Origin: Bombyx mori
Taxonomy: Eukaryota; Arthropoda; Insecta; Lepidoptera; Bombycidae
DNA: 64,000 bases
NCBI RefSeq assembly: GCF_030269925.1
Contig: NC_085116.1
Coordinates: forward strand, 682,001-746,000
Reading direction: 5' to 3'
Below are positions 48,435 to 59,962 of the stretch, piece by piece; position 1 is the first letter of the stretch, and each line of letters starts with the position of its first letter. The notes beneath the pieces were generated by a model, which did no database searches, was not told where the DNA came from, and saw only the letters and a list, made by a program, of their open reading frames with translations. Made by a program: the position numbers and the translations under genes.

Positions 48435-49213
48435 AAAGAACGTATTGAAATATTTTTTTCGAATCGACGAGTTATATCTTATATAATATATTTTATATTT
48501 TAAAAATTAATTAATAGAGGAGTGACATTTAGTTCCGTTAAAACGTAACACGACGTTCATTGACTGTTAAGTGGTACGAAGTTCCACGAGTTAGCTAGTA
48601 TAAACATAAAATTCGCCTTATTTCAGTCTTATTTTCAGATATAAAACGTGCAATGCACGTATATTTGGCTAGGTTTTGACTATCGAGAATATTACATGCC
48701 ACGTTCCCCCAGTCTTGCGTGAATAGCGCTAAAACCTTCCTTGAAGTGTCAATAATAACGGTAACAAGTTTTAACACAAACGTATAAGCGACTTTTGGAC
48801 GCACACACCACGAAGCTAGTCACAAACGTTTATGTATACTTAAAAAAAAATATGGGCAGTAAAAATCCGACAAACATCTGAGTAGAGTTTTCTGTGTAAG
48901 ATTGTATTAAGACAAGCGCCTTCTTGTTCGATGATTAGTGACCATGAATTTGTGACAGATATAGTTGTTTTCAGCGTTTGTCTGTAGATAATTGCTTGTT
49001 TTTTCGGATGTGCCCCTCAGCACATGTAATCCAGAAGAAAATTCAAGAGGAATCTGGATAATTGATAATACAATAGTTGAATGCTTTTATTATGATAACG
49101 ACAGTATGTCACGTCGGCTATCATTATACTCAAGATCCTTCCACATCTCTTGGTATAATCAAGATAATTTTCTATCCAATTATTATATTAAATAGCATTT
49201 CTCATCGTTAGTT
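48435..49213. other. Intergenic DNA
   Basis: No gene or repeat recognised. Confidence 0.35.
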
Positions 49214-49620
49214 GTTTTTTTTTTTTTTTTTTATGATTGAACGTTTACTGGTGGCCCGAAGGCCTTTCCAGTTTCACCAGGACAGGTGGGCGAGCAAAGG
49301 CTCAGCCAAGAGGGGTGGGATTTGCTAACAACTGCCCGAGCGCCTCCGAAGGAGACCTAACAACTCAAGAGCAATTGTTTCGCGAATGAATCTACTACCG
49401 GATCGGAATCGCGACCCACTGAGAAGATCCGGCGAGAAACTCAGCGGGCTGATGCATGGGTTAGGTTGCACGTCGACCTCTTTGTCGAGTTCGACGAGTA
49501 CGGTTACCGGGGTCCCTAAGCCTGCCCCTAGTATTAGAGCTGAAGGCATCTAATGCAAAGGTTATTGGATCTGATGGATCCGTAAGGACGTGCGTTAGTT
49601 GTGAGTGATTCCGACAGTAC
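49214..49620 (-). mobile_element. Jockey-like LINE 3' end, family 2
   Basis: Minus-strand 3' UTR ending in a long A-run (T-run about 49215-49232). It matches 30028-30345 over most of its length and extends further into the UTR (GCACGTCGACCTCTTTGTCG, TTCGACGAGTACGG). Confidence 0.7.
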
Positions 49621-51540
49621 CACATTGTGCTTGTCTTTGCAGTTTAGCTGTCATGCATTTTGGTTACAAAAAGATATTCATTGATTGATTCAAGATTCAT
49701 TGTTTGTAATCAATTTAAAACTTCGACATTTCTCAAGCGACATCCTAATGTCCGATGTTCCGGAAACCGCCAAAATCAACGAGGCAATACAAAAGTCAGG
49801 TTATGCTCAAAAAAAGTTTTACAATTTTATCTTGCTCTAATCTCATTCCTATTTTACAAATACATACCATACTATTCACGACGTTTTAAATAATTATGTA
49901 TAATTATTTTAAAATGAAAGCATACGTACATGCGTACCACGTTCCATTAATTAAACTGGCTTAAACTTTAATTAAGATCATTAAAACATTGAAGAAACAT
50001 TTGCTTGTGGTTGACCTAAAAGATGTGTCGCAATGTTTATGGCTCTTGCCTATTTGAAGTAACAAGCGCATGGGAGGAGGGAAGTAGCCATGCAATACGT
50101 TCTGTAATGTCAACTAATTAACCAGTTTAAGTAATTCGAACTGTTTCCTGCTTGAATTGAAGTGTGCTCCTGTTGAGTCCATTGGCAAACCCGTTGTTGG
50201 GGATCGCCTATATCGCAAAAGGATTTTTTATACTTACTTCATAAATTCTATGAGACGAATAGATTCGCAGATATCGTGATAACTGAGTCGTGTTTCGCCT
50301 ATTTTAATACGCTTTGATTAGCTTCAGAAATATGTATGTATGTTGGTAACGGAATCTTTGAACATGATTTTGACCCCCTTCAAAACTTCGGATTAACTCG
50401 AAATTTAGTTATACTTATTAAGGAACGACGGCAATTCTATATTAAAAAAATAATAATTAAATTCAATTAAAAAATGAAAAATAAATAATAGTTATATGTA
50501 CATTTTGATGTTCAATTAGTACGCTATGATGACATTTGATTTAAAAATGTAAAGCATAACAGTTGGCGGACAAGCCACCTTCTAGTATCTTTGTATGAGC
50601 TTTGACTATGGGCATCAACTGATTTCTGAGTTAAATTGTGCATTATTTGTAGTGCATAAAAGTTATAAATTAAGATTTAATTTTAATCTAATTGTAAAAG
50701 GAGTAACCATGTCTTCATGAATAATAACGGTCCTCGTAGTAATAATATCTCATAAAACCAAAGAGGATCGGAAGCGTGGCAAAGTGATTTTAATATAAGA
50801 ACGACATTGTGTAGTAAACATGAATTAGGTACTATCCCTAATGAGGGAGATGAGAAAAATGTCATATTCTTGTGTGTATTGGACGTTGGAACTAACGACA
50901 TATCCGTTTGTTATCTTGCTTAATTTAACCGCAAATCGCAGTAAAAATGGTTTCATCGCTTGATTTTAAAGCAGACTTTCGACAATTGAAATTGCGATTT
51001 TTTTATATAAACTAAATTTCCTCAGTGGCCTGTATCTAAGGTGTTCTAGCGACGCTTAGCCTAAATTAATAATGATCAAATCAAATATGAAACATTTAAT
51101 AGATTTAACGATATCCTATTGAAAAAAGGATTCTTAAATTTTAATGACCAAATCATACAGCGCGGAGTACCTACCAGTTGTCTTGGCATAACTATTACGC
51201 TGATCACAAGCCTGCAGTCCAGATGGGGTCGCGTGGCGCTTATGACACTACTATGAGTTACGGCAACTGCGAGTTCGTTGGTCAATCTACAGCAATCTAC
51301 GCCATCCAAAAACAAACTCGTAAACAACGTATTACCCAAAATGCTCACTTAAACAAACTTTAATAAGAAAATTTTACTACGGATGTTTTGCTAGATATTT
51401 TTAGCTATGAAGTCATATGAAGTAGATGTACGTACTAGTAATTGTGAATAATTTTTACGACATTGACCACGGTTTTATAAATTGACTCCATATGAAACCG
51501 GTACGGTGATTTGTGTTTTGAAACATACTAAATATGAATG
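49621..51540. other. Intergenic DNA
   Basis: Nearly 2 kb without a supported gene or repeat. Confidence 0.35.
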
Positions 51541-51654
51541 AATTAAAGCTGGCGGGCTTACCGCTCAGAGCAATCTGTTCCACGATATTTTAACGTAAGG
51601 AATATATTCTGTAAGATACCGTTTCATACAAATATCGGAATCTTTGTAACTTTC

Positions 51655-51786
51655 TTGAGACCTTAGAACTTATATCTCAAGGTGGGTGGCGCATTTACGT
51701 TGTGGATGTCTATGGGCTCCAGTAACCACTTAACACCAGGTAGGCTGTGAGCTCGTCCACCCATCTAAGCAATAAAAAATAAAAAA
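51655..51786 (+). mobile_element. Bm1-like SINE, 3' third only
   Basis: It starts at CTTGAGACCTTAGAACTTAT and runs to AGCAATAAAAAATAAAAAAAA with almost no divergence. A strongly 5'-truncated, probably young copy. Confidence 0.88.
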
Positions 51787-52247
51787 AATGCTGTTTTAAA
51801 GCGGTTTATTATTGTTGAAGTCTTATTTGACTCTTATATCATATCTACTCTAATATTGTTATTTAAGGGCCTCGAAACGTTACCTTATTGCCTCGTATAA
51901 CTTCAAATCAACATTTAACTTTAAACTTTCATTCTTCTGTAGATGATAGACGACCAACTGGAAGATGATTATCAACAAGCTATGACTTGAAAAATTACAT
52001 TAAATTAATTGGCAACTATTATATAATGAGATTCTGTATATTCCTGTAGTTGTTGTGCGTTGAGAGGCCGCCAGCGCGGCGGCGGTCGTGTTACCGTCGA
52101 CCCTGACCAGGCTACGTCCTTTGTCAAATGCTAACGAGTTTATCTACCTAATTCTGCTTAGTACGCCCTAACCTTACATATTAAAGAAAGACAGTTCTGA
52201 ATAAAGTTCAAAGTAACTTGGACGGAGACAGTTTCATCAAACAACTT

Positions 52248-52484
52248 TTTACTGGTCTTTTGAGTCCGCACGGGTAGGTAACACTACCCTGCCTACTTCT
52301 GCCGTGAAGCAGTAATGCGTTTCGGTTTGAAGGGTGGGGCAGCCGTTGTAACTATACTGAGAACCTTAGAACTTATATCTCAAAGTGGGTGGCGGCATTT
52401 ACGTCGTAGATGTCTATGGGCTCCGGTAACTACATAACACCAGGTGGGCCGTGAGCTCGTCCACTCAACTAAGCAATAAAAAAA
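52248..52484 (+). mobile_element. Bm1-like SINE body
   Basis: It runs from TACTGGTCTTTTGAGTCCGC to AAGCAATAAAAAAAAG, with a small deletion near its start. Good agreement with other copies. Confidence 0.87.
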
Positions 52485-52659
52485 AGCCAGTTAACGTCTT
52501 ATCTGTTGTGTTAGTGATTCTGTAAAGCATATAGATGTTTTAATTTATTTGTTGTTTAAATCGAAGCACCAAGGCTTGTAAACGTAAAATTACAATTACA
52601 AGAAAGTGCTTTAACAAATAGCCACAGCCTAATAATTATTCTTCATTATTACGGAAGAC

Positions 52660-52720
52660 GTGAGCGTATCCCACCAGGTGTTAAGTACTCACAGGAATCT
52701 GTTGACATCGTAAATTGACC
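52660..52720 (-). mobile_element. Bm1-like SINE scrap
   Basis: GAGCGTATCCCACCAGGTGTTAAG followed by a diverged segment matches the tail-proximal part in reverse orientation. Confidence 0.4.
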
Positions 52721-53287
52721 ATAAAACATAGTCAACTTTGTGATCCTATAGAAACTGCAACTGACAAAATGAAGTGTGCTGCTATATTTTTAATTGATAA
52801 AATTCGATCGAGAGATCGAAATGTGTTTCATGATAAACTATAAAAATATAAATAATCTACTTTGAATCCGTCTAATAAAAACTGACTACGTTTGTCGGTC
52901 TGGTTTCTTAACTGAAGTCTTACTGTATACTATAACATCACGCAGCATTCATTGCAACCATAAATTTCTCAATATCAGGAGAGACAAACGAACAAAAAGA
53001 ACCGAACATGATTCAAGTTCCAAGTGCAAGAAAAATTCCCCATCGCGTGTTCCTGCAAAAAGTTGTTCTTGTAAATTCTCTTCCTTTCTCGTTTTCGAAA
53101 CGCTGACATACCCTTTTACGGTTGAGTGCCCTGCGTTCGATAAGGTATGAATGGAACTACTATCCAGACACATTGTATCGATCCACAGTGCACCCCAGAC
53201 TAGCGTCTAGTCGCATAAGGCTACATAATTTCAATGAATTGGAAAGAAAGTCTGTGCCTTCCACGAATTCCCTTAAGATGATTTTTC

Positions 53288-53420
53288 ATTTATTTATTGC
53301 ATAGATGGGTGGACGAGCTCACGGCCCACCGGGTGTTAAGTGGTTACCGGAGCCCATACACATTTACAACGTAATTGCCGCCACCCACCTTGAGATATGA
53401 GTTCTAAGGTCTCAGTGTAG
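53288..53420 (-). mobile_element. Bm1-like SINE, 3' third
   Basis: It runs from ATTTATTGCATAGATGGGTGG to GGTCTCAGTGTAG. Conserved but cut at the middle of the element. Confidence 0.85.
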
Positions 53421-53970
53421 TTTTTTATTATAGTTTGTAATGTTTTAAATTGGCATTTTGTAATGTTAGATTTTAGTTTTTCAGTAGGTCTCGCCATGGG
53501 TTACAACCCTGTTAAATTCATAAAATAATCTTGCACTCACATGGATTACAATAAAGGTTTGTTCGTGTCATTCACCAAATCATAAACTACTTCAGTGTAA
53601 AAAAATGTGTATACGACCTAACATTTTTAGTAAAGAAGCAAATTACTTACTTCGTTTATCAGCCTAGATTTTAGACTCTAGAAATATAAAGTACACACTG
53701 AAGACGGAAGCAAAGTTATTGAAAGACTATCTTTCTGTCTGTTTGTAAGACCTTGATTTTTTTTGCATGTTTGGACACAGTAGTGTCTTAAAAGAAAAAA
53801 AAGTAAGGTCATTTCGACTTTCGCAGTGGACGAGTTTTTATTTGCTGATCTCAGATGTTTGCTTTTTTATTACTGAGTGAACATTTTTGCAATTGGTGTA
53901 TCTTACAAATACAAATCTGCTATGACTATCTGTAAAATAATATATTTTTTTAAAGTTTTTATTTTAAATA

Positions 53971-54110
53971 CCTCTATAGGAGCTTACTGCTCACCCGATG
54001 TTAAGTGGTTAATAACAACCCATAGATATCACAGGAAGTCTAAGTTTCCATTGTGAATGTTCCACCCTTCAAACCGGGAGATATTACTGCTTCGCGATGG
54101 AAATTGGGTA
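53971..54110 (-). mobile_element. Degenerate Bm1-like SINE
   Basis: GCTCACCCGATGTTAAGTGG, CCCATAGATATC, CCACCCTTCAAACCGG and ATTACTGCTTCGCG occur in SINE order on the minus strand. Confidence 0.6.
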
Positions 54111-54667
54111 AGTAGGAAACCAAATTGATGATTGAGCAATGAACGAACGCAAAACATTATTATCAACAAGAACGCCGCCCTACAACACCATGTATTGATG
54201 ATATTGTTAAAAAACACGTAATTAAATTGCGAATGAGTAATTTAACTAGGACTATCTTGTTCACCTCTAGGTACGGTTACACGATTTCACAGATCGTCTT
54301 ACCCCGACAAATGACAGCATAGAGTAAAGTGAAGGGCAACACAAATAAGGCTTAATCAAACGTTGCAGTACTGGCGATTGTCTGCCCACCCTTTGCGTTA
54401 CGAGTTCGCATGACTTCTTGTACGTTTTACCATCCAAAATGAGACGATCCCCATAAAGAAACATATAAGTTATTTATTCGTAGTAGATAAAGATTAAAAC
54501 CAATGTCCTGCAGTTGTAGTTATTGGATATATTTGATAATGGAAAAATAGAGTTCAGAGAAGATCTGCTTTAAAGTTTCGACTATCCCGCGCTCCCCTAT
54601 CGCATACATTTCGGACTAGTGCAAATACATCCAGACATTCGAAGCTACTTGCGACTGAGTGATTTTT

Positions 54668-54989
54668 AACCGACTTCAAAAAAGGAGGAGGTTTTCATTT
54701 CGCCTATATGTTTTTTTATGTTTGTTATCTCATAACTTTTGACTGGGTGAATCGATTTTGATGATTTTTTTTTTATTGGAAAGCTGACGCTTTCCCTGTG
54801 GTCCCATTTATTTAGTCCAGTTCTGATAATGGTATCTATGAGAAAACCATATAAGTCTTAAATTTGCATTAAGTACGTGCGCGACAAATAGATGAATAAC
54901 TCAATATCTTGCCAACAGACTTCGATGATTATTGTTTTTAGTGTATACTAATTTGATTTGGAATAATATTTTTCCATTTGAAGTCGGTT
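54668..54989. mobile_element. Element with AACCGACTTC inverted ends
   Basis: It begins AACCGACTTCAAAAAAGGAG and ends GAAGTCGGTT, giving exact 10 bp inverted ends over 322 bp. It is non-coding. I recall the AACCGACTTC-plus-GGAGG start as very common in Lepidoptera. The transposon class is uncertain. Confidence 0.55.
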
Positions 54990-55359
54990 TTTGTTAAACC
55001 ATGTCTATTTACAATATTTTACAATTATGTTGGACATTATTACTCTATGTTACGAACATAATTTCATCACGATATGTTCGAAAACAAAACACTTTCTTTC
55101 CACCTACTTTCTGCAGAGAATAAAGTGTCTAAGCTTGCGAACAGGAAGTATTCAGTTAATGTCCTAATTTATTTTTCGTGGTAGTCCATTCTATTTCAAA
55201 ACATCCTGTTACGAGCGTCTCCTTCGTTTGACTTTTACGATGACTAATGAGATGAAAATAGATTCCGCGTTATCTTTATCTCTTGACAATTATCAATTTA
55301 ATGACATTAAACGTCACTTTGGCAATGCCAATAAAAACATTTGAAGATACTATAAAATG
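54990..55359. other. Intergenic DNA
   Basis: Nothing recognised. Confidence 0.35.
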
Positions 55360-55712
55360 ATTTTTTCTAATGAAATACGTACTTAACAAATGTTCACGAT
55401 TGACTTCCACGGTGAAGGAATAACATCGTGCAATAAAAACCAAACCCGCAAAATTATAATTTGCGTAATTACTGGTAGTAGGACCTCTAGTGAGTCCGCA
55501 CGGGTAGGTACCACCGCCCACCTATTTCTGCCGTGAAGCAGTAATGCGTTTCGGTTTGAAGGGTAGGGCAGCCGTTGTAACTATACTTAAGACCTTAGAA
55601 CTTATATCTCAAGGTGTGTGGCGCGTTTACGTTGTGGATGTCTATGGGCTCCAATAACCACTTAACACCAGGTGGGCTGTGAGCTCGTCCACACATCTAA
55701 GCAATAAAAAAA
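55360..55712 (+). mobile_element. Bm1-like SINE, lacking only the head
   Basis: It starts in the linker (TTTTTTCTAATGAAATACGT), passes TGAAGGAATAACATCGTGC, the body and the tail AGCAATAAAAAAAAAC. Very well conserved. Confidence 0.9.
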
Positions 55713-57597
55713 AACTGATTTCGGAATTGGAATTGAAATACATTTATTTCTGAGACATACATAAATTTATATACAAGTCTGTTCGTCACAGTCGCCTGCT
55801 AGGTATAATACATATATGGGCATTTTCGATAGCATACTCGTGTGTTTGTTTTTTTTTTCACTCAACTATGTTTAGGGTTTTATCGACAGCTAAATATTCA
55901 AACCCTATTTATTTAAGATAAAGTCACAACAACTGATTTATTAAAAACTAAAATAAGGGTCAAACAATCAGAACAAAAAAGAACAAAGTAACCTAGTAAA
56001 AGGGAAAAGAGGAATATGAAAATACAATATATCAAACATATTAACCCCATAATATAATTTGTAAAAACATCCGCTTTTGGCGCAGTTTACAAGTTATAGA
56101 AAAGACCTTGAAGCTATACGATCGCTTTGCCCTACATGTTGAAATTGCCAAGACAGTAACTTAAAGTTCATTTAAGATTCAAGGCATCAATTATAGGGTA
56201 CATTTTTTTACCGGTACACTGTATTGTAAGCCCACAGACGCTTGAACCACCGTCCAGCATATTTCTAGCGCGAAGTAATTATTAGCTCCGATTTGAATAG
56301 TGAGACACTGGTTATTCTATTATATAAATTTAAAAGTAACCTTTTTTCTCAGGGCTGTAGTATCGGGATAAGGCAGTGAATAGCCAACTTCTCTAAAGTC
56401 GCTTTTCGTGGTGGCCGCAACTGACTACTCCTTGGAATCGGCTCATGCAAAAACCGGTCTCTGCCGACGCGTTGGACACGTCCTTACGGATCCGCCCGAT
56501 TTACGAACACTGTTATTAGACACCTGTTTTTACGACCGACCGACTGCCTGAATTGGCCCTTCTTCATCAGACGTCCTCCCATTCTAAATAAATAAAATTC
56601 ACACCTATCTTTCAAAAGTAAGCTACATGACAGCTACAGATGAGCGCCGGTGTAAGCTACACCGGCGCTCATCTGTGTATTACTTACTATAAATCGATTT
56701 GCCTGTTTAAATATTAGTGAAGTACACGCATTGCGATACCAGGTCTCTGATATTATCATATTTTACTTATATAACATCATATACTTGTACATATATATGT
56801 ACCTACTACTACTACAGACTATAAATATCTATAAAAACAGTGTCAGCTTTACAGCATAATTATATAGTTACCGCAAGGCAACCGTGACTTGGGATCGCGT
56901 GACTCTATTGATTGTATTAAATAGTAATATGCACAGCGAATAATTGTCAATAACATTGATGTTTGTCTTGGTGAGATGACGGTAAAAATGTCCTATTTTT
57001 TTATTTATTAATCTGCTTTTATTGTTTATGGGTCACGGCTATTTTGTTCCGCTACTTTATTATTTATTACATTAGATATCCAGGGGAAATTTGTAAGATA
57101 GGTGTTTTGTGAACAGTTACGATTTCATTAGTAAGTTTAGGAAAAAAAACAACTAAGATTTACACCATACATTGTCTCCGTTTTTGTTTGTAATGTACTT
57201 TGAGCACCCATCATAATAGCTGTTTCTAAGTTAAGTTACATAAAGCCGCAAGTTGTTTCGTGGCCCGTGTCTCTATACAGGAGTCCCGTATGGTTTAGTG
57301 TTCAATACAGCGATTTCTTGATGGCTGGGTAATAGCGGCTTTCGATACTACACACTGTAACAATATATTTTACGAACTAAAACACCCTATATAGTCATTT
57401 CGAAGGGCGTACACTTATAATAGAAGAGTTTGTAATAAAATACAGCTCTGACCTTTCCAGTGAGATCGATGTGCATAGTAGCGAGGGCATGATGCTATTT
57501 ACGTAGAACCGGTCCGGTCCGCATTATGCATCCGTCTCAAGGCCATGGCAAGTTTTATGAATACGATAATACCATAATTAAAAACGCATAGTATACT
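55713..57597. other. Intergenic DNA with a perfect hairpin
   Basis: No gene is supported. A 19 bp hairpin lies at 56636-56676. A weak SINE-like scrap may lie at 56230-56300. Confidence 0.4.
56636..56676. repeat. Perfect 19 bp inverted repeat, 3-base loop
   Basis: Arms 56636-56654 (ACAGATGAGCGCCGGTGTA) and 56658-56676 are exact reverse complements around AGC. The core is GC-rich, so the fold would be very stable. Confidence 0.9.
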
Positions 57598-57806
57598 TAT
57601 TAGCTCACACCGGTTAACTCTTAACCGGAGCCCATAGACAACTACAACATAAATGCCGCCACTCATCTCGAGACATGAGTTGTAAAGTCTCAGTTTTAAC
57701 AGTACAACAGCTGCCCTACCCTTCAAAGCATTACTACTTGTCGGCAGAAATGGGCGGGATGGTGGTACCTACCCGTGCGGACTCATAAGACGTTCTACCA
57801 CCAGTA
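57598..57806 (-). mobile_element. Bm1-like SINE body, tail lost
   Basis: From TTAGCTCACACCGG to CCACCAGTAAATG on the minus strand, with a 14-base deletion near CTTCAAAGCATTAC. Moderately diverged. Confidence 0.8.
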
Positions 57807-58825
57807 AATGTAGGTACACATGCTACATTTCTTAGCCAGCCTGTCTTTAACAACAGTTAATTATGTTATGACTACACTGGTAGCACTGAATTTGTTTGCG
57901 TCAAGGTATTCGAAATTATAAGCTCAATACTGGTATAGCTATCTAAACGAAATTGCTTTCCAAAGGAATCTGCAGAAAACGATCCATTTAAGATACTTTA
58001 AGATCACACCACAATTTAAGATACTTATGGAATATATCATAATATTTATAACCCAAAAATCTGGTGGATGTACATTTTCAAAAGGTCGAGTACGAAATGC
58101 CGTCGACATGCGGGACGCGTGTGTTTTTGTTATCAGATGTTCTAAATTTTCGCGAAGCAGCCACGTCAATATAACCGATGAAATGGATGTAGATTTAAAT
58201 TTGATATGGCAGGCGGATTGAATTTGTCACTTCTTTGCTCTGTAGGCTTTTTTGATTATGTTTTTTTTTAATAGAGTAAAAGTAAAACTATTTGCAAACC
58301 TTATCAAATGTTTTACTTATTCAATACACACTCATAAAGAATTTTCCACTAACTTCTATTAAGTAATGACGTGGATTTAACGTGCGGATTTACGAGTTAT
58401 TTTTACTGCTTTTTGTTTGCTTTTCTACTGAGATTAAATAAATGTAAATGAAGCTCTCTTGGCCCTTCATTAATTACATTTAAATTTCCCGCGCATTAGC
58501 TTCCACCACTATCATAATAATATTATCTGTGGTGGAAGCTATGTTCATTCCATAATTGGATTTGCTCTCTGGCTTCGGACATTCAAAAATATAACGTGCT
58601 TTCTTAATAGATTAAAAAAAACTTGCAGACTTAAAAAAGGGTGAAGCAATATCTTTCAATGTTGTTTCTCTTTGCAGGTTCGAAAATAATTATAATAATT
58701 GTAAGTGTAGAAATAAGTTAATAAAATAATAATAATAAAAAAACTCTTTGCAGAGCAACAACTTGGTTCTTTGTTTCATTACAAAACACATTACAAAACA
58801 ACATTGATTAAAGCTTTTAGAAACA
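57807..58825. other. Intergenic DNA upstream of the gypsy element
   Basis: A 5' LTR and primer-binding site for the gypsy element were expected here but not found. A 13 bp inverted repeat (58497-58509 and 58529-58541, TAGCTTCCACCAC) is present. Confidence 0.4.
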
Positions 58826-59962
58826 ATGGATAAGTTGAAGTTTGAATTTATTGTGAAACCAGGTGAAGATCCAAAAACAAATGTTATTTGTATAACCTCA
58901 ATAACAGATACCGAAAAAAATGTGTTCTTAATGCCGGAAAAATTACAACCGGTGAAACTACACGATGCGGTAATAAAAACCCAAACTTTTCAAAAAGTAA
59001 AAGCTACGTTGCAAAGAAGACACGAAAAAAGGCAAGTATGGATTTCAGCAACAGCAGAATTACGTGACACTTACATGGACCAAGACGGAAATATGCAGTT
59101 CCAAGGATATTTACTGGAGGAGATTACATCAAAAACACAACAACAGATTTTTACTAATGAAACTTCGACGGAAACTCTTACAAGAATCCTGGAAAACTTT
59201 GCTGAATTGAAGAAGGAATCTAAACAGTTTAATTTAAAACAAATATCTGAAATGTTTGTAATAGAAAAATTCACAAAAAAAACCTCAAGTGTAACACAGT
59301 GGATGATCATCTTTGAAGCTGAATGTACTCGTATAGGTATAGATGTAGATATTCAAAAGATTCAAGTGCTTAGGCTATTTCTGGATGATTCTTGTCAAGA
59401 TTGGTATAATTCTATGCTTATAAAATATACAATTAATTCAGAATGGGGTATTTGAAAAAAAAGCTTTTGTGAAACATATGTGAACAAAGGCTGGACACCA
59501 ATAAGGTATGCTATTTTGTTCAAATATAGGCAGGGCTCATTATTGGAATATGCTCTCAAGAAAGAGAGGCTTTTATTAGAGGTTAACAAATTAATAGATA
59601 GACCTACCTTGATTGATTTAATTGTAACAGGGCTGCCTAATTTTATAGCGGATGAAATTGATAGAAATAAATTAAGAGAGACTGAAGATTTATTTAGTAT
59701 TATTCGGGGCTTGGAACACTTAATGAATAAAAGGACTGTGGAAAAAAAGGGAATAGATTCGGATTATAAAATAAAAGAAAAAAATTTCAGAGCCCGACCA
59801 TGCAAAATCTGTGAAAAAGAAAAGAAGGGAATTAGGTATCATTCAGAATCTGTATGTTGGTTCAAAAATAGAGATAATGATTGCTCTAAAAAAGAGTCAA
59901 TTAGGAATGTTAATAATTCTGAATTAGAAATAAGTTTAAATGAAATAGATCCAAAAAACTAA
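58826..59962 (+). pseudogene. Gag-like polyprotein with one internal stop
   Basis: One reading frame of 378 codons is interrupted only by TGA at 59453-59455, after the residues SEWGI. The same frame resumes with KSFCETYVNKGWTP, so this is a point nonsense change, not a frameshift. The region resembles capsid domains of arthropod gypsy elements (FLDDSCQDWYNSM, LLEYALKKERLLLE, GLPNFIADEI). A single zinc-knuckle-like CKIC...H....C follows near 59800-59850. The last codons contain the slippery site leading into pol. Confidence 0.82.
59953..59959 (+). promoter_or_regulatory. Predicted -1 ribosomal frameshift site (A AAA AAC)
   Basis: The heptamer AAAAAAC is set A AAA AAC in the gag frame, immediately before the gag TAA at 59960. 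A slip of one base back puts translation into the pol frame (CTA ATT ATT CCA onward), which stays open to 63027. This is the standard arrangement for gag-pol expression. A downstream stimulatory structure was not assessed. Confidence 0.75.
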
